Assembly (NCBI GenBank): GCA_900319905.1
Contig: ONQB01000012.1
Coordinates: forward strand, 17,338-81,337
Direction: 5' to 3'
DNA length: 64,000 nt
Origin: an uncultured Prevotella sp.
Lineage (GTDB): Bacteria > Bacteroidota > Bacteroidia > Bacteroidales > Bacteroidaceae
Shown here: positions 1-7,522 of the stretch, piece by piece
How the letters are laid out: every line of letters begins with the position of its first letter
How positions within the stretch are numbered: position 1 is the first letter of the stretch
Translations under genes and position numbers: made by a program
The notes under the pieces: generated by a model
The model's input: the letters and a program-made list of their open reading frames with translations, nothing else
What the model was told of the DNA's origin: nothing
Databases searched by the model: none

Positions 1-874
1 GCGGCAGTTGCTCGTAAGCATCGCTTTGGGCAAGCGCTTCAAGGTGGAAGACCTCGACGACTTCTATCGCGGACTGCATGCCGCCTGCGACAAGTGGGGC
101 GTCGACGTCGTCGGTGGCGACACCTGTCCGTCGCTCACGGGATTGGCCATCAGCATCACCTGTATAGGAGAAGCCGAGGAAAAAGACATTGTCTACCGCA
201 ATGGCGCCAACGAGACCGACCTCGTATGTGTGTCGGGCGACCTGGGCGCCGCCTACATGGGACTGCAACTGCTGGAACGGGAAAAGACCGTCTACTACGA
301 ACAGCTGGACAAGATCAACGCCAAGATACGCAAGGCCAACAGCGAGGGCAACAAGGCACTGGTCAAGCATCTGCAAGAAGAAGGCATGAAGCTCACCAAC
401 TTCCAGCCCGATTTCGCCGGAAAAGAATATCTCATCGAACGGCAGCTCAAGCCGGAAGCACGCGGTGACATCATTCAGCTGCTCCACGACAACAACATCC
501 ACCCCACAGCCATGATGGACATCAGCGACGGTCTCAGCTCCGAGCTCATCCATATCTGCAAACAGAGCCATTGTGGATGCCGCATATACGAGAAGAGTAT
601 CCCCATCGACTATCAGACCGCAGTGGCTGCCGAGGAGTTCAACATGAACGTCACCACCTGCGCTATGAATGGCGGTGAGGACTATGAACTGCTCTTCACC
701 TGTCCCATAGGCGACCACGATAAGCTCGATGCCTTGGAAAGCAATGGCATCCGCCAGATTGGCTATATCACGAAAGAAGAGCTCGGCTGCCGTCTCATCT
801 CACGAGGCGACGGTGAGGAGTTTGACATCACTGCACAAGGCTGGGCCTTAGGTGCTGACGATACTAAGGCATAG
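1..874 (+). CDS. thiL: Thiamine-monophosphate kinase (5' end outside window)
   Basis: Cytoplasmic kinase that phosphorylates thiamine monophosphate to the diphosphate cofactor. The reading frame is already open at the left edge (from base 2), and about 50-60 N-terminal residues of the usual 330-350 are missing, so the real start lies outside. Visible family features are the segment with WGVDVVGGDT in the first 50 residues (metal/ATP-binding region of the AIR synthase-like fold), MMDISDGLSSEL in the middle and NGGEDYELLFTC near the end, all typical of ThiL. It converges on the dnaJ-like gene, with a repeat-rich gap between them. The family call is firm; nothing can be said of its promoter. Confidence 0.93.
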   Translation, partial: RQLLVSIALGKRFKVEDLDDFYRGLHAACDKWGVDVVGGDTCPSLTGLAISITCIGEAEEKDIVYRNGANETDLVCVSGDLGAAYMGLQLLEREKTVYYEQLDKINAKIRKANSEGNKALVKHLQEEGMKLTNFQPDFAGKEYLIERQLKPEARGDIIQLLHDNNIHPTAMMDISDGLSSELIHICKQSHCGCRIYEKSIPIDYQTAVAAEEFNMNVTTCAMNGGEDYELLFTCPIGDHDKLDALESNGIRQIGYITKEELGCRLISRGDGEEFDITAQGWALGADDTKA

Positions 875-927
875 ACCAGAAGGCCAGTCATTTGAGAACG
901 CCGGCGTTTTGGGAAGTCCAGAAGACA

Positions 928-1002
928 GAAGTCCGGAAGTACAGTCATATGTCTAAAATCTGGTAATCAGATAATGAACATATGACTGAGCTTCCGGACT
1001 TC
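928..1002. repeat. Long inverted repeat between thiL and dnaJ-like gene
   Basis: Two arms of about 26 bp (928-953 and 977-1002) are reverse complements with about two mismatches, separated by roughly 23 bp. Each arm carries AGTCCGGAAG or its complement CTTCCGGACT joined to a CATATG-containing half. Transcribed from either side it would form a long hairpin, so it could end both convergent genes, although no T-run directly follows. A related CTTCCGGACT hairpin occurs at 60087-60183. Confidence 0.75.
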
Positions 1003-1100
1003 TTAACTTATCTGCAAATGACTGGACTTCTGTACTTCCGGACTTCTTAACTTATCTGCAAATGACCGGACTTCTGTACTTCCGGACTTCTGAACTTCTA
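991..1100. repeat. 44-bp tandem repeat, 2.5 copies
   Basis: Copies start at 991, 1035 and 1079 (the last is partial). Each begins CTTCCGGACTTCT and contains TTATCTGCAAATGA. The first two differ at one position (ACTGGA versus ACCGGA). The unit is exactly 44 bp. The first copy also forms the right arm of the overlapping inverted repeat. No protein signal is seen. Confidence 0.85.
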
Positions 1101-1123
1101 TAGAAGACTACGAAGCCCCTCTG

Positions 1124-1819
1124 TTAGCCTGCATAGCGCATCTCATTGAGCAACTGCTTCTGCCGGTCACTCAGATTGGTAGGCAGCGTCACATTATACG
1201 TGATGATAAGATCGCCATAGGTACCGTCGCCCCGGTCATAGCCTTTGCCCCGCAGACGCACACGAGTGCCATTCTGCGTCTCCGGCTTTACCTTCAGCTT
1301 AATCTTCGAGCCATTGCTCAACTGGATGATCACCTCACCACCCAACAGAGCCGTGTAGAGGTCAATGTTCACCTTTGCATTCATCTCACCCGTACTCGTG
1401 CGGGCAGAACGCGAAGAGAAGCCATGACCTGAGCCATGGCCGAACAAATCCTCAAAGAAACTTGAGAAGCCGCCACCGCCAGAGCCAAAGCTTGAGAAGT
1501 CGAAACCATCAAACGGCGAACCGCCACCCGACGAGCTCCAATGAAACTCTGTACCACCGCCGGCATTGCCGCCAGCCTGATTGAAGGCATCCGCCTCCTT
1601 CCAGTTTTGGCCATACTGGTCATACTTCTTACGCTTCTCAGGGTCGCCAATTACCTCATAAGCCTCATTCAATGCCTGAAACTTGGCTTTCGCCTTCGGG
1701 TCATCGGGATGAAGATCGGGATGGAACTGCTTGGCTCGCTTGAGAAAAGCCCTGCGCACATCTTTCTGTGGAATGTTGCGGTCTACACCTAAAATCTTAT
1801 AATAATCGATAAATGCCAT
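1124..1819 (-). CDS. DnaJ-family co-chaperone, CbpA-like
   Basis: Cytoplasmic J-domain protein expected to stimulate the ATPase of DnaK. Residues 1-70 form the J domain with the HPD triad at 33-35. A Gly/Phe/Ser-rich linker follows (about 78-140), then one C-terminal substrate-binding beta domain (about 145-231). There are no CXXCXGXG zinc-finger repeats, so it is a type II/CbpA-like protein and not the canonical DnaJ. At 231 residues it is shorter than the roughly 300 of CbpA and appears to lack the second C-terminal beta domain and dimerisation tail. It converges on thiL. Confidence 0.88.
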   Translation of the reverse strand: MAFIDYYKILGVDRNIPQKDVRRAFLKRAKQFHPDLHPDDPKAKAKFQALNEAYEVIGDPEKRKKYDQYGQNWKEADAFNQAGGNAGGGTEFHWSSSGGGSPFDGFDFSSFGSGGGGFSSFFEDLFGHGSGHGFSSRSARTSTGEMNAKVNIDLYTALLGGEVIIQLSNGSKIKLKVKPETQNGTRVRLRGKGYDRGDGTYGDLIITYNVTLPTNLSDRQKQLLNEMRYAG

Positions 1820-1893
1820 AGTCTAAATCCTCCATTTCTTGTTCTTATACTTTTCCAACAAAAAATGTGCCATGACCCGATTTCTATCTTGAC

Positions 1894-2517
1894 TTATGGG
1901 AAATAATACACCACCGGCAACTGTTCCACCTCCAGCCAGTAGGCGTTGAGCAGCGATGTGTCATGGGTCACGCTCTGCCATGACGCTGGTAAGACTACAC
2001 GCCTGCGCTGCGTAGCCTGACCGGCATCGGTCACACACACGGCCCACACACGGCCCTTGAGGTTGGGTGACTGACGTTCTTGCGCAATCACCTCCATGCA
2101 ATGGTCACAGTCAGGGTCATAGACAAACAACACCCTTGGACGGGCTTGCGACAAAGAAGTGTCCCTCACCGCGTCTTTCCCAATGACAGTAGCTGCCAGC
2201 GAATCAGCCAGCAAGCCAAAACGCGAACGCAGAAAACTGCTGAACAACGCCTCATTGCGCATGGGCGACTCAGCATCAGTAAGATACGATGTGGCCAGCA
2301 CATACCAATGGGCTCGCAGACTGTCAGACGACAGACTGCCATAAAAGGCATTGATATTGTCATGCCGCACTTCTGCGGGCTGAGCCCCCAGCCATGCCAA
2401 GTAGTTGACAAACTCCTGTTCTGTATTTATCTTACTGATGACCTGCGCCTGCAGAGGCATCAAAACCATAGTCAGCAAGGCGACCATCCATCCTTTCATC
2501 TGTTCCTTGTTCATCAT
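1894..2517 (-). CDS. Secreted thioredoxin-like protein, DUF5106 type
   Basis: A 207-residue exported protein. The N-terminus is charged and hydrophobic and ends in LQAQ at about residue 25, a typical type I signal peptide, so a periplasmic location is likely. The middle (about 30-115) resembles DUF5106, a helical region found in front of Bacteroidota thioredoxin-like domains. The C-terminal half contains FVYDPDCDHC, a CXXC-like pair in a thioredoxin fold position, followed by a short strand ending in PVVYYFP. It could be a thiol-disulphide oxidoreductase, but the domain is short and activity is not proven. A possible -7 element (TAGTTTTG) lies upstream at 2568-2575 on the minus strand. Confidence 0.6.
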   Translation of the reverse strand: MMNKEQMKGWMVALLTMVLMPLQAQVISKINTEQEFVNYLAWLGAQPAEVRHDNINAFYGSLSSDSLRAHWYVLATSYLTDAESPMRNEALFSSFLRSRFGLLADSLAATVIGKDAVRDTSLSQARPRVLFVYDPDCDHCMEVIAQERQSPNLKGRVWAVCVTDAGQATQRRRVVLPASWQSVTHDTSLLNAYWLEVEQLPVVYYFP

Positions 2518-3256
2518 AGATTCTAAATTGAGAAGTGACAGAGCATTCCATCAACAATCAAGTCATGCAAAACTACGTATTTCCACTGACTTAACCTTTG
2601 ATTTCACGATATTTAATACGCTGACAGTCTTAAGACAGGCAGGCAGGCCAACGTCGGCATACCAGCTGCTACCTTTAGACAGCACTGCCACACACTCAAT
2701 GCCGCGCATCAGGCTTGGAGCAAAATTATGTCAAGATTATTTATGTTAATAAGCCTCTGACAATCGCCTTCAAGCCAACAAAGCGTCTCCCTGCTTGAAA
2801 TATGCCAGTCACAAGCCATTTCATAACAAACTGAAGATTAACCTGTTATATATTTTACAATCAACAATACATCAATTTTCCTTCGGAATATCGCCGAAAA
2901 GCCGTCGTCATTTCGGCGAAAAGTGGCCATCATTTCACCGAAAAGCCATTGACATTTCGCCGAAAAGGCATCACCGCTACGCCGAAGATGTGATGGCACA
3001 GCCATTTTAGGACGATATTGTCTCGATTTTGGCCAATATTCGTCACGGCGAAGTGTTAAAATCAAAATGGTACTTTGTAAATGAAATTCCAAGTATATTT
3101 GCCATATATGACAACCATCCCACACGTTTGTATCTACAGGATATATCCAGCTCACCGATGTCACTTCCCCGGCATGACGCGGCGCTCCACAGCTGCCATT
3201 GACGGGCCAAGACAGCCAGAAACTCACCACATTACCCTAAATAAATAGAAAACTTG
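2518..3256. other. Intergenic region between DUF5106 gene and HTCS
   Basis: About 740 bp without a convincing gene. Open frames through this stretch have no recognisable domain and run across the 22-bp repeat array at 2889-2998, whose period is not a multiple of three. Besides the array there is a possible minus-strand -7 box at 2568-2575. The rest shows no structure I can name. Confidence 0.6.
2889..2998. repeat. 22-bp tandem array, five units, TTCGSCGAAA type
   Basis: Five consecutive units of exactly 22 bp start at 2889, 2911, 2933, 2955 and 2977. The first half of each is conserved around TTTCGCCGAAAAG (a near-palindrome); the second half varies around GCCATCGTCA. There are no spacers. 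The same core and spacing recur at 32735-32866 and 59923-60011. It lies about 340 bp before the HTCS gene. Confidence 0.88.
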
Positions 3257-3257
3257 C

Positions 3258-3288
3258 TTGCTGTTGTGCGAGAATTTGTTTAAATTTG
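3258..3288 (+). promoter_or_regulatory. Putative promoter of the HTCS gene
   Basis: A TAAATTTG element (3281-3288) fits the Bacteroidota -7 consensus TAnnTTTG. A TTG (3258-3260) lies 20 bp upstream, at the place expected for the -33 TTTG. Transcription would begin near 3295, leaving a leader of about 45 bases. Confidence 0.6.
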
Positions 3289-3340
3289 CAAAAATAAAAC
3301 AAGACAAACCTCTCCATATAGCCAACCAGACCACAATAAA

Positions 3341-6300
3341 ATGAAACGAAACATTCTTTTTACCTTGCTACTCATCGTCTGCTGCCTCAACAGTTGGTCG
3401 CTGACAGGCTCGCCGTCGTTCTTTCACATTGGATACGCCGATGGACTCTCCGACAACAAGATCAACTGCCTGCTCAAAAGCAGCAGTGGCTATCTGTGGA
3501 TTGGCACCTCTTCAGGACTCAACCGCTACGACGGCGTGCGCATCCGCACATGGTTTGCACAACCGGGCATGGCCACGAGCCTTCAAGACAATACCATCAA
3601 TAGCATCACCGAAGATGCCGACCAGCAACTTTGGCTCAACACGACGCAAGACTATTGCATCTTTAACCCACGTACCGAGCAATTCAACAACAATCCTGAC
3701 GCTTGGCTGAGAGCACACGGCATCAACGGCCACGTAAGCAAGCTGACAGCCGACAGCCAACACAACCTTTGGATCCTGACCGGCCAACGAAACCTTTACT
3801 ACTACGACTTTTCCAAGCATAAAGCTTTTTGTGTCATCACAGCCAAGCAACAACCCAGAAGCCAGTACACCGACATCACAGTGAGTGGACAGTCACTTGT
3901 TATCACCTACAATAACGGACTCGCTCTGTGGATCAATACCAAGACACGAAAACCCGTCAAACTACTCACCGAAATGTATAAAGCCACACAAGGCAAGACC
4001 GATAATTATCAAATTTACATCGACCACCACAACAATTTCTGGATTTACGCTTCCAATCGCCTCATGCGCTACGACCACAAGACCGGCCAATGGCGTACCA
4101 TCAGTAACTATTTGGTCAAAGACATTGGCGAAGACCAGGCAGGACGCATCTTGCTCGCCACCGACCACAATGGTCTGGTAGCATTGGACGCTGTAGGCAA
4201 TCAAGTGGCACAATGGCTGCACTCTCCCACCGACCTCATGTCGCTGCCCGACAATACACTGCAGACGATCTACACCGATCCCATCGGCATTGTGTGGATT
4301 GGCACCTATCGACTGGGCCTGGCTGCTTACTACAGTGGGCTGCATCCGTTCTCGCTCTTGCCGCTTGGCGACGTATGCAGCATAGCACAAACTGGCAATA
4401 AGATTTGGCTGGCGACCAACGACAAGGGCATCGTCTGCTACGATCTCAACACACAACAGTCGGTCTGCTATGACCATACGCAAAACCATTTAGGCTCCGA
4501 CATCATCGTGACGGTCTGTCATACCAGTGACGGAAGTGTCTGGTTCGGATCTTATCAGGGCGGACTGGCACGATGGCACAACGGCTCGTTCACCGTCTAT
4601 CGGCAGAAGAAGGGCGGCCTGGCTTCCGACAACGTCTGGGCATTGTGTGAGTTGCCCGACCACCGTCTGGCCATTGGCACCCTCGGAGCCGGCATGCAGT
4701 TGTTCAATCCGACGACCGGACAGTTCGTCACCATCAACAGCACCAACAGCCAATTGCCTACCGACTACATCTCATCTCTCGTCGTCGACGGCAACAAGCT
4801 CATCATCGGCCATTCATGCGGCCTCTCCATCATGAATATCTATTCACGCCACATACGCAACTTCCCCATAGGAGCGTTCAAGAGCGGTAAGTTTGGAGTC
4901 TCACCACTAGTCAACCAAGCGATGGTCGACTCACGTCATCTTATTTGGATTGCCACCACTTCCGACCTCTGTGTCTACGACCAGCGGCGCAATGCCTGCT
5001 ACGCCGTTCCCGTGGAAGGACTGAGACAATACATCGACGTGACTGCCGTTGCCGAAGACCATGACGGCAAGGTGTGGGTCACGACTGGCGACGGCATCAA
5101 ACGCATCATCGTCAAGCAAGACGCTGACAGTTGCCGCTTCTTTGTCAATGCCTACAGCGAATTCAATGGAGTACAGAAACGACTGTTCAACAAACGGTCC
5201 ATTCTCTGTCTCAACGACGGCCGGCTGATGGCTGGTGGCATCGACGGCATCAATGTCATCGACCCGGCCCATCTGCCCAGTCCCCTGCCCAACGGTGAGG
5301 TGCTGTTCAGCGGCTTGCTTCTCTTCGACCGCCTCGTGGGGGTCGGAGAAAGCATCAACGGCCACGTTATCCTCAACCAGGCTATCGACAATGGCAGCAA
5401 GCTCACACTAAGCCACGCCGAAAACAACTTCGCCATACAACTGGCCACCACCCTGGCCGGCATCAACCACAAACCCCGTTTCCTCTATCGGATGCGGGGG
5501 CTGAACGACCAATGGATGCTGACTGCCGAGGCACAGACTGCCATCAAGTTCAACAATCTTCCCTCAGGCCATTACCATCTCGACGTAAGACTCGTCGACG
5601 CCAACGGCAAACCCCTGCCCCACATCTCTACGCTTGACATCGTCGTCAAGCCGCCATTCTATCTCAGCACATGGGCCTGGCTCATCTATCTTCTGATGGC
5701 AGCTGTCGTCGTGTGGTACCTCTACCAACTGCAACTGCGCAAGCGCAGGGCGGCCATACGCCGAATGGAACGTGCCAAGCAACAGGAGCTGGAAGAGATG
5801 AAGATGGTGTTCTTCACCAATATCAGTCATGAACTGCGCACGCCGCTCTCACTCATCCTCTCGCCTCTGCCCAGTCTCATCAACAGAGAACGGGACGGTG
5901 AGGTCGTCAACAAGCTGCGCCTCATCCAGCGCAACGCCTACCGCATGCTGCGGATGGTCAACGACATTCTCGACCTGCGGCGGCTGACGAAGGGCAAGGA
6001 GCAGCTGCGACTGCAGCATTCCAACCTTGTGGCCTGTGTCAATGGACTGTGCAAGCAGTTCATCGGCCTGACCAACAAAGACATCACCCTTACCATGCTG
6101 GCTTCGGCAGAAGAGATCAACATGGACTTCGACGTTGACAAGGTAAGTAAGATTGTGGAGAACCTTCTTTCGAATGCGTTCAAATATGCTCCCACTCAGC
6201 AGGGACGCATCGAGGTGAGCCTGCGCCACCACAACGACCATGTTGACCTGGTGGTGGCCGACAATGGTCCCGGCATCACCGACGCTGACAAGCAACACCT

Positions 6301-7354
6301 GTTTGAGCGTTTCTTTCAAAGCCAGCAGAATGCGAGGAGCGGCACCGGCATCGGTCTCAACCTGGTGGCTACCTATGCGCAAATGCATGGTGGCAAAGTA
6401 TCAGTCGGCGACAGTCCGCAGGGCGGTGCGATGTTCACCGTCACCCTGCCCCTGCACCAAGCAGAGATAAAAGGCAAATCGTATGCCGAAGCCTATCAAA
6501 GCGACTACGATACTCAACAATCTGAGCACTCTGCTACAGCCTCTTCTTCATCTGTACAGGAAACTACAGCCGACAAAGCAGTGGCCGACCGACATGCGTC
6601 CAGTCCGTTGCGTTACAAGGTACTCGTGGTCGACGACAATCCCGACTTCTTAGAGTTCATGAAGGGCGAGCTGCAAACCGATTACAGCATCCTGACGGCA
6701 ACCAATGGTCAGGAGGCGCTCTCCGTCGTGCTCGAGGAGCATCCCGATCTGATTTTAACCGACGTGATGATGCCCGTCATGGATGGTAACGAGCTGTGCA
6801 AACGCATCAAGAATGACCCCGACACCGCTAACATTCCCGTTGTCATGCTCACTGCCCGACTGTCTGAAGAGAATGAGGCCGAAAGCAGAGAATGCGGTGC
6901 CGACGACTATGTGAAGAAGCCGTTCGACCTGGAGCAACTGCGCCAGCGCATCACCCAACTCCTCTACAAAGGACTCCAGACAGGTTCGAGCCACATAGAA
7001 CCTCACCTCAACTATGAGCCCATTGTGAGCGTCGACGAGAAGTTTGTGGCACAAGCCACTGCTTATATTGAAAGCAAACTCGACGACACCAGCCTTACCG
7101 TAGAGTCGATGAGCCGTGGCATGGGCATGAGCCGCGTCAACCTCTATCGCAAAATGGTCACCGTCACTGGCAAGACACCCTCGGAATTTATCCGCATCAT
7201 CCGCCTGCGCTATGCCGAGCGTTTGCTTATGAAAAGCCAGCTTTCCGTCGCTGAGATAGCCTACAAGGTAGGTTTCTCATCGCCGAGATATTTTGCCAAA
7301 TGCTACAAGGAACTCTTCGGCTATGCTCCTTCGCAATATAAGAGACAGAAATAA
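3341..7354 (+). CDS. Hybrid two-component system sensor/AraC regulator
   Basis: A 1337-residue one-protein signalling system in the inner membrane. Order: signal peptide (1-20); periplasmic Reg_prop propeller repeats (about 30-690, e.g. WIGTSSGLNRYDG); Y_Y_Y domain (about 710-775); a membrane segment (about 780-800); histidine kinase with phospho-acceptor His830 in NISHELRTP and an ATPase domain with DNGPGI and GTGIGL; a receiver domain (about 1090-1210) with phospho-acceptor Asp1141 in LTDVMMP; and a C-terminal AraC-type HTH (about 1235-1337). Family members sense oligosaccharides in the periplasm and activate adjacent polysaccharide loci. It ends tail-to-tail with the GH31 gene, so its target is inferred to be the susC-to-GH31 operon. 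Confidence 0.95.
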   Translation: MKRNILFTLLLIVCCLNSWSLTGSPSFFHIGYADGLSDNKINCLLKSSSGYLWIGTSSGLNRYDGVRIRTWFAQPGMATSLQDNTINSITEDADQQLWLNTTQDYCIFNPRTEQFNNNPDAWLRAHGINGHVSKLTADSQHNLWILTGQRNLYYYDFSKHKAFCVITAKQQPRSQYTDITVSGQSLVITYNNGLALWINTKTRKPVKLLTEMYKATQGKTDNYQIYIDHHNNFWIYASNRLMRYDHKTGQWRTISNYLVKDIGEDQAGRILLATDHNGLVALDAVGNQVAQWLHSPTDLMSLPDNTLQTIYTDPIGIVWIGTYRLGLAAYYSGLHPFSLLPLGDVCSIAQTGNKIWLATNDKGIVCYDLNTQQSVCYDHTQNHLGSDIIVTVCHTSDGSVWFGSYQGGLARWHNGSFTVYRQKKGGLASDNVWALCELPDHRLAIGTLGAGMQLFNPTTGQFVTINSTNSQLPTDYISSLVVDGNKLIIGHSCGLSIMNIYSRHIRNFPIGAFKSGKFGVSPLVNQAMVDSRHLIWIATTSDLCVYDQRRNACYAVPVEGLRQYIDVTAVAEDHDGKVWVTTGDGIKRIIVKQDADSCRFFVNAYSEFNGVQKRLFNKRSILCLNDGRLMAGGIDGINVIDPAHLPSPLPNGEVLFSGLLLFDRLVGVGESINGHVILNQAIDNGSKLTLSHAENNFAIQLATTLAGINHKPRFLYRMRGLNDQWMLTAEAQTAIKFNNLPSGHYHLDVRLVDANGKPLPHISTLDIVVKPPFYLSTWAWLIYLLMAAVVVWYLYQLQLRKRRAAIRRMERAKQQELEEMKMVFFTNISHELRTPLSLILSPLPSLINRERDGEVVNKLRLIQRNAYRMLRMVNDILDLRRLTKGKEQLRLQHSNLVACVNGLCKQFIGLTNKDITLTMLASAEEINMDFDVDKVSKIVENLLSNAFKYAPTQQGRIEVSLRHHNDHVDLVVADNGPGITDADKQHLFERFFQSQQNARSGTGIGLNLVATYAQMHGGKVSVGDSPQGGAMFTVTLPLHQAEIKGKSYAEAYQSDYDTQQSEHSATASSSSVQETTADKAVADRHASSPLRYKVLVVDDNPDFLEFMKGELQTDYSILTATNGQEALSVVLEEHPDLILTDVMMPVMDGNELCKRIKNDPDTANIPVVMLTARLSEENEAESRECGADDYVKKPFDLEQLRQRITQLLYKGLQTGSSHIEPHLNYEPIVSVDEKFVAQATAYIESKLDDTSLTVESMSRGMGMSRVNLYRKMVTVTGKTPSEFIRIIRLRYAERLLMKSQLSVAEIAYKVGFSSPRYFAKCYKELFGYAPSQYKRQK

Positions 7355-7397
7355 GCTCCAATTAACCTTCAACTAGTTCATGGACGAAGCCAAGGAA

Positions 7398-7439
7398 AAA
7401 GGACGTTACCGCACCTATTACGATGCCATAACGTCCTTT
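7398..7439. terminator. Bidirectional terminator between HTCS and GH31
   Basis: A perfect 11-bp inverted repeat, AAAGGACGTTA (7398-7408) and TAACGTCCTTT (7429-7439), with a 20-base loop. Read on the minus strand it runs into five T residues, suiting the end of the xyloglucan operon. It sits in the gap between the two converging genes. Confidence 0.8.
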
Positions 7440-7522
7440 ATTAGTATTAGTCAGCTCCAATTATCTTGCAAATGAGCAGAATCTTCAAGGGATTGTAGTC
7501 AAATCGCTTGAATCTTCATTGA

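Noticed and set aside
2889-2998. CRISPR array
   Set aside because: Units are contiguous 22-mers with a conserved half and a drifting half; no unrelated spacers of constant length, no cas genes. The same holds for 32735-32866, 59709-59796 and 59923-60011.
2838-3230. A 130-residue minus-strand protein across the repeat array
   Set aside because: It runs through 22-bp repeats whose period is not a multiple of three and has no domain or signal.
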